DNA of 64,000 nucleotides, taken from NCBI RefSeq assembly GCF_039724765.1, contig NZ_CP155730.1:1-64000 (forward strand), in the 5' to 3' direction. Numbering within the stretch: the first letter of the stretch is position 1; every line of letters begins with the position of its first letter. Below are positions 42,025 to 50,198 of the stretch, in pieces. The notes below the pieces were generated by a model. That model saw nothing but the letters and a program-made list of their open reading frames with translations, was not told the origin of the DNA and did not search any database. This DNA is from Sagittula stellata E-37. Lineage in GTDB: Bacteria; Pseudomonadota; Alphaproteobacteria; Rhodobacterales; Rhodobacteraceae. The translations under genes were made by a program, and so were the position numbers.

Positions 42025-44160
42025 GTGAACACCGTTACGAATAGTGCAATCTCCGCCGAGACAACGACAAAGCCGACCGGGCTCGACAGGATGCTGCGCC
42101 CACGGTCCATCGCTATCGTTGGCGCAAATGACGACCCTCGCACGATTGGCGGCAGCGTTCTGGCCAACCTCGATGCGTTTGGATTCACAGGCGATATTCA
42201 CCTGGTCAGCCGCAAGAAGACCCGCATCGGCGAGCGGTCCTGCCTGCCCGATATTCTGTCCCTGCCCGAAGGGATCGACCTGCTGGTCCTGATCGTCCCC
42301 AAGGCCGCGATTGCCGATGCCATCCGCGATTCCATCGCCCGCAAGATTGGCAGTGTCGTGGTGTTCTCGGCTGGATTTGCGGAGACCGGAGAAGAAGGGC
42401 GCATCCTTCAGGAAGAGCTGGCCGCCCTTTGCCGTGAGGCCGACATGCCCATGCTCGGACCCAACTGCATGGGCTTCATCAACTACAAGGATGGTGTGCC
42501 CATCACTTTCGAGCGCATGGCGCCGCGCGCGCTCGGGACGTCGAAGGCGGTTGGCATCATCGCGCAAAGCGGAGCGACGGCCTCCAACATCCGCGCGGCC
42601 ATGCACGGTCGTGCGATAGATGTTTCCTGTGTGGTGGCGACGGGCAATGAGGCCCAGACCGGTGCCGAGGACTATATCGAAGCGATGCTGGACGATCCCC
42701 AGATCGGGTTGATCGCCGTCTATGTGGAGCAGATCCGCAATGGCCCCCGGTTTCTGGACGTGGCTCATCGCGCGCGCGCCAAGGGTGTGCCCATCGTCAT
42801 GCTGCATCCCGGCGCCTCGGACAAAGGCGCGGAGGCGGCATTGTCGCACACCGGCGCCATGGCCGGGAACCACGCAGCCATGCGCACCGCCATGCGCTAT
42901 GCGGGGGTCGCCATCGTCGAGACGACCGAAGAGTTATTCGACGTCTCCGCGATCCTGCTGAACTGGCCCACTCCGGTGCCTGGCGGCGTCGGCGTCATCA
43001 GCAATTCCGGCGCGATCCGTGGCCTTTCGTTCGATTTTTGCGAAGCTATCGAGTTGCCGATCGCGCCCCTGGCGCAACCCACGCTCGACAGGCTTTCGGC
43101 CGAGATCGACGGCGAGGCTTCGAACCCGCTGGACATCGGCACCACCGGCTTTGTCAGGCCCGAAATATTTGGCACCAGCACGCAGGCGATGCTGGACGAT
43201 CCGGCTGTCGGGGTCGTGCTCAACTGCCATGTCGGCGGCGCGCCCAACCTGCAGATCGTCAAGTCGGACCACCTCTTGCCGGTGTTCGACACTGCGCAAA
43301 AGCCGGTGGTGCTGACGATCCTGGGCGATGAAGACCCGCTCGATCCCGCCTTCGTCAAGGCGGTCCGCGACAGCGGCATTCCGTTTTTTCGCTCTCCCGA
43401 ACGCGCGCTGCGGGCCATTCGGGTTGTTCAGAAATATGCGGACGACCTTGCAGCCCTTCAAACCCGGAAAACCCCGGCGATCAAACTGCCGCGACTTGAG
43501 GGCAAAGGGACGATCCCGGAATATCGCGGCAAGGACTTCCTGCGCGAATTGGGGATCGGCGTGCCAAACGGGCGGCTCGCCACAACCGTAGCAGAGGCCG
43601 AAGCGGCCGCGTCCGACGTCGGCTACCCCGTCGTGCTTAAGGCGCAGGCGGCGGCGCTGGCCCATAAATCCGACGCGGGCGGCGTGGCCGTTGACATTGC
43701 TGACGCCACTGCCCTGCGCGCCGCATGGGAAAAGATGTACGCCAGCGTCGGCAAAGCCCGGCCCGACATCACCCTCGACGGTATCCTGATCGAAGCGATG
43801 GATGCAGACGGCACAGAGATGATCGTCGGCGCCAGCCGCGATCCCAATTGGGGGCCGGTGATCCTCGTCGGCCTTGGCGGGGTCTGGACGGAAATTCTGG
43901 CCGATACCCGCCTTCTGCCTGCCGACATCGACCAAGCGGGCGCCATCCGAGAGATCGGCATGTTGCGCTCCGCCAGGATGCTGGGCGCCTTCCGCGGCAA
44001 ACCGGCGCGCGATGTGGCGGCGCTCGCGGAGGTCATCGTCCGTCTTGGGGCGCTGATGCGGGCACAACCGGACATCGCCGAGATCGACATCAACCCATTG
44101 ATTGTGCGTGTCGAAGGCAAGGGCGTCACGGCGCTGGACGCGTTGTTCGTCCTCAACTGA
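42025..44160 (+). CDS. NDP-forming acyl-CoA synthetase (FerA-like hydroxycinnamoyl-CoA ligase)
   Basis: A 711-residue ADP-forming acyl-CoA synthetase, paralogue of the one at 22605. CoA-binding domain (SIAIVGANDDPRTIGG), flavodoxin-like domains with the phosphohistidine in LSHTGAMAGN, and a C-terminal ATP-grasp domain (KAQAAALAHKSDAGGVAV). I chose the GTG at 42025 because AAAGGA lies nine bases upstream; GTG 41992 and ATG 42016 are in frame and possible. It sits directly before the hydroxycinnamoyl-CoA hydratase/lyase homologue, the order expected for FerA-FerB type side-chain removal, so a cinnamate-type acid is the likely substrate. Confidence 0.88.
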   Translation: MNTVTNSAISAETTTKPTGLDRMLRPRSIAIVGANDDPRTIGGSVLANLDAFGFTGDIHLVSRKKTRIGERSCLPDILSLPEGIDLLVLIVPKAAIADAIRDSIARKIGSVVVFSAGFAETGEEGRILQEELAALCREADMPMLGPNCMGFINYKDGVPITFERMAPRALGTSKAVGIIAQSGATASNIRAAMHGRAIDVSCVVATGNEAQTGAEDYIEAMLDDPQIGLIAVYVEQIRNGPRFLDVAHRARAKGVPIVMLHPGASDKGAEAALSHTGAMAGNHAAMRTAMRYAGVAIVETTEELFDVSAILLNWPTPVPGGVGVISNSGAIRGLSFDFCEAIELPIAPLAQPTLDRLSAEIDGEASNPLDIGTTGFVRPEIFGTSTQAMLDDPAVGVVLNCHVGGAPNLQIVKSDHLLPVFDTAQKPVVLTILGDEDPLDPAFVKAVRDSGIPFFRSPERALRAIRVVQKYADDLAALQTRKTPAIKLPRLEGKGTIPEYRGKDFLRELGIGVPNGRLATTVAEAEAAASDVGYPVVLKAQAAALAHKSDAGGVAVDIADATALRAAWEKMYASVGKARPDITLDGILIEAMDADGTEMIVGASRDPNWGPVILVGLGGVWTEILADTRLLPADIDQAGAIREIGMLRSARMLGAFRGKPARDVAALAEVIVRLGALMRAQPDIAEIDINPLIVRVEGKGVTALDALFVLN

Positions 44161-44186
44161 TGAATGAACACCGACAGGAGACTGAA

Positions 44187-45044
44187 ATGACTGCAACTGA
44201 AGCCACATTGCCGGCCAACGACCCCGATCTGAGCGGCGACAATGTCGCCGTGGCCTTCGAGGACGGCATCGCATGGGTCAAACTGAACCGCCCTGAAAAG
44301 CGCAACGCGATGAGCGTCAGTCTCGCGGAAGACATGAACGTCGTGCTGGACAAGCTGGAGATCGACGACCGTTGCGGCGTGCTTGTGCTGACCGGCGAAG
44401 GCTCGGCCTTCTCTGCGGGCATGGATCTGAAGGACTTCTTCCGCGCCACCGATGGTGTCTCGGATGTGGAAAGGATGCGCGCCTACCGCTCCACCCGCGC
44501 CTGGCAGTGGCGCACGCTGATGCACTATTCCAAGCCGACCATCGCCATGGTCAACGGCTGGTGCTTCGGTGGGGCCTTCACGCCGCTGATCTGCTGTGAC
44601 CTTGCCATTTCTTCCGACGATGCGGTCTACGGCCTGTCCGAGATCAACTGGGGCATCATCCCCGGCGGCGTCGTTTCCAAGGCGATCTCGACCCTGATGA
44701 GCGACCGCCAGGCGCTTTACTACGTCATGACGGGTGAGCAATTCGGAGGTCAGGAAGCGGTGAAACTTGGGTTGGTCAACGAATCCGTGCCGGCCGACAA
44801 ACTGCGCGAACGTACCGTCGAGCTGTGCAAGGTTCTGCTCGAAAAGAACCCGACGACGATGCGTCAGGCCCGGATGGCCTATAAGTACATCCGCGAAATG
44901 ACCTGGGAAGAGTCCGCCGAGTATCTCACTGCCAAGGGCGACCAGACGGTCTTTGTCGACAAGGAAAAGGGTCGGGAACAGGGCCTCAAGCAGTTCCTCG
45001 ACGACAAGACCTACCGGCCCGGTCTTGGCGCCTACAAACGCTGA
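44187..45044 (+). CDS. Hydroxycinnamoyl-CoA hydratase/lyase homologue with changed phenol pocket
   Basis: A 285-residue crotonase very similar along its length to Pseudomonas hydroxycinnamoyl-CoA hydratase-lyase, which turns feruloyl- or coumaroyl-CoA into aldehyde plus acetyl-CoA. Shared blocks: LNRPEKRNAMS, AMVNGWCFGG, LSEINWGI, GREQGLKQFLDDK. The catalytic glutamate is present (Glu152, aligned with Glu143). The two tyrosines that hold the phenolic oxygen in the Pseudomonas enzyme, Tyr75 and Tyr239, are Phe84 and Thr248 here, and Ser123 is Thr132. The start at 44187 has an AGGAG ribosome binding site. The substrate may therefore differ from free para-hydroxycinnamates. Confidence 0.9.
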   Translation: MTATEATLPANDPDLSGDNVAVAFEDGIAWVKLNRPEKRNAMSVSLAEDMNVVLDKLEIDDRCGVLVLTGEGSAFSAGMDLKDFFRATDGVSDVERMRAYRSTRAWQWRTLMHYSKPTIAMVNGWCFGGAFTPLICCDLAISSDDAVYGLSEINWGIIPGGVVSKAISTLMSDRQALYYVMTGEQFGGQEAVKLGLVNESVPADKLRERTVELCKVLLEKNPTTMRQARMAYKYIREMTWEESAEYLTAKGDQTVFVDKEKGREQGLKQFLDDKTYRPGLGAYKR

Positions 45045-45053
45045 GCGGGCCCG

Positions 45054-46202
45054 ATGGATCTGACCTACACCGAAGACCAGCAGATGCTGCGCGATACCGT
45101 GCGGCGCCTGCTGGCCGAGCGGCACGATTTCCCGACCCGTCAGGCCGCCGTCACGTCCGGCGACGGCCGCGCGCCGGGGCTTTGGGCCACCTTTGCCGAG
45201 CAGGGCTGGCTCGCTCTGCCGTTTTCCGAGGAGAACGGCGGGTTTGGCAGCGATGAGGTCGATCTATCGATCCTGATGGAGGAAATGGGCCGCGCGCTTG
45301 TGGTCGAGCCATACTTCGGGGCCGTCGTCCTGGCCGGCGGGCTGGTGGAACGGCTGGGCAACCCTGCGCAGCGCGCGGCACTTCTGGAGCCGCTGATCGA
45401 AGGTCGCCACCTGCTGGCCTTTGCGGACGTAGCCGAGGCAGGGGCAGAGGTTTCGGCGACGAAGTCTGAAGGCGGTTTCACGCTGTCCGGGCGCAAACAG
45501 CTGGTTCTGGGCGGTGCCGCTGCCGATGTCTTTCTCGTCAGCGCCAGCATGCCGGGCGGTGGCATGGGCATCTTCGCGGTGCCGCGCGGCACCGAAGGCT
45601 TGAAGGCCAGCGCCTATATGCTGGCGGACGGCTCTCGCGCAGCCCGGCTTGAGCTTGACGGGCTTTCGGTTGCGCAGAGCGATCTGCTCGGCGCGAACGA
45701 AGATGCCATGACGACAATCGACGCCGTGCGCGACCGGGCGGTGGCCTGCCTGTGCTCCGATGCCGTCGGCGCGATGGAGGCCGCACTTGACGCAACCGTG
45801 GCCTACACAAGCGAGCGCCAGCAATTCGGCCGGCCGCTGAGCGAGTTTCAGGCCCTGCGTCACCGCATGGCCGAAATGGCGGTGAAATGCCAGGAGGCCC
45901 GCGCCTCGGCCTTGTTGGCCACGGTTTCGATCAACGCCGAGCCTTCCGCCCGCATTCGCGGTGTCTCCGGCGCGAAGGCCAAGATCGGACGCAACGCCCG
46001 CTCCGTTGCACAAGAGGCGATTCAGTTGCATGGCGCCATGGGCTTCACCGAAGAAATGGCGACAGGCGCCTGGTTCAAACGTCTCTTTGTCTTTGAGCAA
46101 CTGATGGGCACCACGGCGCAGCATCTCGCCCGTTACGGCGCCGAGATCACCCGCCCGGAGGTTCTGTCGCAGAGCCTCCTGCAAGCGCCCGCCGAAGGCT
46201 GA
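45054..46202 (+). CDS. Acyl-CoA dehydrogenase, subunit-like copy 1
   Basis: A 382-residue acyl-CoA dehydrogenase-fold protein (helical N-domain, beta domain, C-domain with LHGAMGFTEEMATG). Its middle domain lacks the usual FAD-contacting serine/threonine motif and is short. It is followed after 11 bases by a second acyl-CoA dehydrogenase. Such adjacent, dissimilar pairs often form mixed tetramers in which the active site is shared (known for steroid and aromatic side-chain enzymes). Likely role: alpha,beta-desaturation of a phenylpropanoyl- or other side-chain CoA ester. Confidence 0.85.
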   Translation: MDLTYTEDQQMLRDTVRRLLAERHDFPTRQAAVTSGDGRAPGLWATFAEQGWLALPFSEENGGFGSDEVDLSILMEEMGRALVVEPYFGAVVLAGGLVERLGNPAQRAALLEPLIEGRHLLAFADVAEAGAEVSATKSEGGFTLSGRKQLVLGGAAADVFLVSASMPGGGMGIFAVPRGTEGLKASAYMLADGSRAARLELDGLSVAQSDLLGANEDAMTTIDAVRDRAVACLCSDAVGAMEAALDATVAYTSERQQFGRPLSEFQALRHRMAEMAVKCQEARASALLATVSINAEPSARIRGVSGAKAKIGRNARSVAQEAIQLHGAMGFTEEMATGAWFKRLFVFEQLMGTTAQHLARYGAEITRPEVLSQSLLQAPAEG

Positions 46203-46213
46203 AGGAGCCTCTG

Positions 46214-47416
46214 ATGGATCTGACACTCACTCCCGCCGAAGCGGCGTTCCGCACCGAGATCCGCCAGTTTCTCGACAGCGAACTGACCGCCGATGTGCGC
46301 CGTGCCTCCCGGCTGAACACCAGCTTCCTCGCCGAGCCCGAGATCGGGCTGGCATGGCAATCCAAGGTCAACCAGCGCGGCTGGGTTGCGCCCTCTTGGC
46401 CGGAAGAGTTCGGCGGGCCGGGCTGGAGCCTCGCGCAGCGCTACATCTTCGACCAGGAATGCGAGATGGCCGACGAGCCACATTTTCGCGGCGCCTCGAT
46501 CAAGATGATCGCGCCGGTGCTGATGCGCTACGGCACGCCGGAGCAGCAGGATCACTACCTGCCGCGCATCCTGTCCGGAGAGCATTTCTGGTCGCAAGGC
46601 TATTCCGAGCCGGGCTCTGGTTCCGACCTTGCGTCGCTCAAGTGCAAAGCCGTGCGCGAGGGCGACGAATACGTCATCAACGGCTCCAAGATCTGGTCGA
46701 CCCTTGCCCATCGCTCCACCCACATGTTCGCTCTGGTGCGCACCAATTCAGAGGGCCGAAAGCAGCAGGGGATCACGTTCATCCTGATCGACCTTTCGCT
46801 GCCGGGCATCGAGATCGCGCCGATCACCTCGATCTGCGGGACGCATGAGTTCAATCAGGTGTTCTTCGACAACGTCCGCGTGCCGGTGGCCGAACGCATC
46901 GGCGAGGAAGGGCAGGGGTGGGAGATCGCCAAATACCTGCTCGAATTCGAGCGTGGCGGCTCCTTTGCCGGTGGGTTGCTGCGGGCCATGCACTGCCGCC
47001 TTTTGCGCATCGCCTCAAGGCCGGCGACTGATGGCACCCGCCCGATCGACGATCCGCTTATCGCGGCCCGCTTCGCCGAGATCGCCACGGATATCGACGC
47101 CAACGACATGCTCGAACTGTCGTCCATGTCCAAGGTTCAATCCGGCGGCAACCCGGGGCCGGTGCCCTCCTCGACAATGAAGATCGAGCGCAGCCGCATC
47201 CGCCAGTCGATCACCGAGCTGACCGTGACGGTTCTTGGCCCGGCCGCGCTTGAATGGGAACCGCAGCGCCCGCTCTATGACCTGCCCGAGACCAGCGAGG
47301 CGGAAGAGGATATCCGCGCCGCCGCTGCGATCTACTTCAACACCCGGTCGCAGAGCATCTTTGGAGGGACCAACGAAATCCAGCTGGAGATCATCGCGCG
47401 CGCGCTGTTCTCGTGA
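46214..47416 (+). CDS. Acyl-CoA dehydrogenase, copy 2
   Basis: A 400-residue acyl-CoA dehydrogenase with the FAD/substrate motif YSEPGSGSDLASLKC, GSKIWSTLA, and the C-terminal SIFGGTNEIQLEIIAR segment. It has a good ribosome binding site (AAGGAG) and overlaps the next gene (GTGA at 47413-47416). Together with the gene before it, it may form a two-subunit dehydrogenase for side-chain CoA esters, supplying the enoyl-CoA for the hydratase/lyase. Confidence 0.88.
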   Translation: MDLTLTPAEAAFRTEIRQFLDSELTADVRRASRLNTSFLAEPEIGLAWQSKVNQRGWVAPSWPEEFGGPGWSLAQRYIFDQECEMADEPHFRGASIKMIAPVLMRYGTPEQQDHYLPRILSGEHFWSQGYSEPGSGSDLASLKCKAVREGDEYVINGSKIWSTLAHRSTHMFALVRTNSEGRKQQGITFILIDLSLPGIEIAPITSICGTHEFNQVFFDNVRVPVAERIGEEGQGWEIAKYLLEFERGGSFAGGLLRAMHCRLLRIASRPATDGTRPIDDPLIAARFAEIATDIDANDMLELSSMSKVQSGGNPGPVPSSTMKIERSRIRQSITELTVTVLGPAALEWEPQRPLYDLPETSEAEEDIRAAAAIYFNTRSQSIFGGTNEIQLEIIARALFS

Positions 47417-49014
47417 CGGCATACGACTACATCGTCGTCGGCGCCGGCCCATCGGGCTGCGTGCTCGCGGCGCGGCTGTCCGAAGATCCCGCCTGCAAGG
47501 TGCTCCTGCTGGAAGCGGGCCCGCCGGATCGCCACCCTTGGCTGCGCATGCCGTTTGCCTTCATGAAGATGGCCCAGCATCGCCGCTACATCTGGCGGTT
47601 TCGCACCGAACCAGAACCTGGCCTCGACGGGCGCCGGGTAGATTTGCGGCGCGGACGCACGCTGGGCGGAAGCGCAGCGATCAACGGCATGATCTGCGCG
47701 CGCGGCCACCCAAGCGACTGGAACGGCTGGGCGCAATCCGGGCTTGCGGGCTGGAGCTACGAGGATGTGCTGCCCTATTTCCGGCGCCTGGAAAGCCACT
47801 GGAGCCCTGATGCAAGCGTTCACGGGCAGTCCGGCCCCATCGGCATCACCCGTGTCGACGATCCGCAGATGCTCTACCCGGCTTTCCGCGATGCCGCGCT
47901 CGAAGCCGGGTGGCCTGAGCGTGAAGACTATCTGGCCGGCGAGACCGAGGGCATCAGCCGTATCCAGCTTGCCATCGCCGATGGAGAGCGTCAGACTCCG
48001 GCGCGCCGATACCTCGGTCCGGCCCGCGCCCGCCCGAATTTGACGATCCTGACCGGCGCCCGTGGCTTGCGGGTGCTTCGCGACGGCACACGCGCCTCCG
48101 GTGTGGAATTCCTGCACCACGACCGTGTCGAGCAGGCCCACGCCGATCGGGAGGTCATCCTCTGTGCGGGCGCTTACATGTCGCCGCACCTCCTGCTTCT
48201 CTCCGGTATCGGCCCAGCGGACCACCTCGCAGAAATGGGCGTTCCGCTCTGGACCGATTTGCCAGGGGTCGGGGGCAATCTCTCGGAACATCCGAATTTT
48301 GTGATGAGCTGGGAAACACGCCAGCCCGAAACGCTGCTCAATGCCCTTCGCTGGGACCGGGCCGCGCTGTCCGTCGCCAAATGGCACATCTCCCGACAGG
48401 GGACCTTTGTGAACAACGGCGCAACGGCGGTGGCCTTCCTGCGCAGCCGCGAGGGCTTGGATCGCCCCGACGTTCAACTCATTCTCATGCCGATCGATGG
48501 CTCCGCGCGCACATGGTTCCCTGCTTTGAGGCCTCGGACACGGCACTGCCTTAGCGTTCGGGTCGGCATCCTATACCCGCAGTCTCGTGGCAGGGTCAGC
48601 CTGGCGTCTTCGGACCCGCGCGATGCGCCGCGCATTCAGCTCAATCTGATGAAAGAGACGGATGACGTGAGGACGTTGACCGCCGCGATCAGGGCCACCC
48701 GCGCGATCTTTGAAACTCCTGCGATGCAGAAGGTCGTCAAATGTGAGATCAGCCCGGGTCGGCAGTTGGAGTCCGATACGGAGATCGCGCAGGCGATCCG
48801 CGAAAACGCCCACGTTCGGCAACACCCGCTGGGCACCTGCGCAATGGGCAACGGCCCGCTCGCCGTAACCGACAGCACGCTCAAGGTTCATGGTGTCGAC
48901 GGCCTTCGGGTGGTCGATGCCTCCGTCCTGCCCAGCGAACCGGGGGGCAACACGAACCTGCCGTCCATCATGCTGGCCGAAAGGGCGGCCGACCTGATCC
49001 GGGGGCGTGTCTAG
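47413..49014 (+). CDS. GMC-family FAD alcohol oxidoreductase, copy 2
   Basis: A 533-residue GMC oxidoreductase: YIVVGAGPSGCVLAARL at the N-terminus, LRRGRTLGGSAAINGMICARG-type signature (split here, LGGSAAINGMICARG), GAYMSPHLLLLSGIG, and the C-terminal HPLGTCAMG with the GGNTNLPSIMLAER segment. GTG start overlapping the acyl-CoA dehydrogenase stop. It is only distantly similar to the copy at 33238 in detail but of the same type. An alcohol on an aromatic side chain is a possible substrate. Confidence 0.87.
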   Translation: MTAYDYIVVGAGPSGCVLAARLSEDPACKVLLLEAGPPDRHPWLRMPFAFMKMAQHRRYIWRFRTEPEPGLDGRRVDLRRGRTLGGSAAINGMICARGHPSDWNGWAQSGLAGWSYEDVLPYFRRLESHWSPDASVHGQSGPIGITRVDDPQMLYPAFRDAALEAGWPEREDYLAGETEGISRIQLAIADGERQTPARRYLGPARARPNLTILTGARGLRVLRDGTRASGVEFLHHDRVEQAHADREVILCAGAYMSPHLLLLSGIGPADHLAEMGVPLWTDLPGVGGNLSEHPNFVMSWETRQPETLLNALRWDRAALSVAKWHISRQGTFVNNGATAVAFLRSREGLDRPDVQLILMPIDGSARTWFPALRPRTRHCLSVRVGILYPQSRGRVSLASSDPRDAPRIQLNLMKETDDVRTLTAAIRATRAIFETPAMQKVVKCEISPGRQLESDTEIAQAIRENAHVRQHPLGTCAMGNGPLAVTDSTLKVHGVDGLRVVDASVLPSEPGGNTNLPSIMLAERAADLIRGRV

Positions 49015-49323
49015 TCAGCCGTTGCGGTGGTGGCCGGTGTCCACGGCTTCGACCAGGCACAACCGAGTCTCGGTGGATGTCCTCGCCGGTGGGAGCGGAT
49101 TGCCACCGAGAACGTTGCACCGACATCGCCCGCCCCCGGTCTGGCAACCTGTGGCGGCATCGGTCCTTTAGGCCCGGATCGCCCTGACGCCGGTCCCGCT
49201 TGTGGCAAACCTGACCGTGGATCCGGGCGGGACGGGACATGTGGCGAATGTTGTGGCATTGCTTGTCGGGGGCGGTATCGTCTTTTTGCCCCGAATCCAA
49301 AGTCGGAATGCCGGGACCCGTGA
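49015..49323. other. Intergenic region before the IclR gene
   Basis: No gene that I can support; open frames on both strands have unnatural composition. It contains an inverted repeat CGGTGG-10-CCACCG (49087-49108) and must hold the promoter of the IclR gene. Nothing else is recognised. Confidence 0.4.
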
Positions 49324-50085
49324 ATGAAACCTGCCACCAGCCTCGAACGCCTACTGTCGGTCCTCCAGCTGTTTTCGGAGGACCGGCTGGAATGGTCCCC
49401 CGAGGACATGATGGAGCGGTTGGGCTATGCCCGGCCGACACTCTATCGCTATCTCAAGATCCTTTCTGAAGCGGGGCTTCTGGTCTCACATCCGCATGTC
49501 GGCTACACGCTTGGTCCGAAGATCGTCGAGATGGACTACCTGCTGCGGCTGTCAGATCCACTGATCTGCGCCGCGCACCCGGTGCTCGACAGGCTCGCTG
49601 AAGAATTCCCGTGCACGGCGCTTATTGTACGTTGGTATGGGGATCGCATGCTCTGCGTCGACTCGGTGAACTCGCTGGCCGAACCCCTCAGCAGCTATCC
49701 GCGCGGCCGGCCCATGCCGCTCGGCCGCGGCGCCATCGCCCGCGCGATCCTTGCCTTCCTGCCCAAGGCGCAGGCGCTGCCGATCATCGAGACACATCTG
49801 CCGGACTGGCAATCGCTCGACATGGGCGACACGCCTGATGCCGTTTACAGCGCCCTGCGGGGCGTGCGGCGTGACGGAGCTTCTATGGCCTTCGGCGAAG
49901 TGACCCGAGGCGTCACCGGCACCGCCGCTCCTCTCTTCGATCTTGCGCGCAGCCCCTTGGGCGCTCTCTGTCTGACCCTGCGGCAGGAGGATGCCGCCGA
50001 TGCCGAGACGCGGGCGAGGCTGCTAACCAGGGTTACCGAAGCCGCAGCCGAAATCGGCGCGAAACTGCGGACCCGACACGATTGA
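49324..50085 (+). CDS. IclR-family transcriptional regulator
   Basis: A 253-residue IclR protein: winged helix at about 5-65 (SLERLLSVLQLFSEDRLEWS; YARPTLYRYLKILSEAG) and effector domain about 80-250 (PMPLGRGAIARAILAFLP). It precedes the flavin hydroxylase gene and opens module C, so it probably controls that module. The start ATG at 49324 gives a standard N-terminus; no strong ribosome binding site is seen. Confidence 0.9.
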   Translation: MKPATSLERLLSVLQLFSEDRLEWSPEDMMERLGYARPTLYRYLKILSEAGLLVSHPHVGYTLGPKIVEMDYLLRLSDPLICAAHPVLDRLAEEFPCTALIVRWYGDRMLCVDSVNSLAEPLSSYPRGRPMPLGRGAIARAILAFLPKAQALPIIETHLPDWQSLDMGDTPDAVYSALRGVRRDGASMAFGEVTRGVTGTAAPLFDLARSPLGALCLTLRQEDAADAETRARLLTRVTEAAAEIGAKLRTRHD

Positions 50086-50108
50086 ACCATCCTGGTGCCT
50101 ACACCGCA

Positions 50109-50128
50109 GATTTTCACGAAATCTCACA
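50109..50128. promoter_or_regulatory. Candidate operator before the flavin hydroxylase gene
   Basis: Inverted repeat GATTT-TCACG-AAATC (50109-50123) running into AAATCTCACA (50119-50128). The same ten bases occur in inverse orientation at 60210-60219, in the divergent promoter region before the ThDP-enzyme gene, so one regulator may bind both. Confidence 0.4.
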
Positions 50129-50198
50129 TTTCAAGAATCCTTGACCTCTCGTTTCTCGCCCGACATAAGCTTCAGGCAGACAGAAACGGGAGGACACT

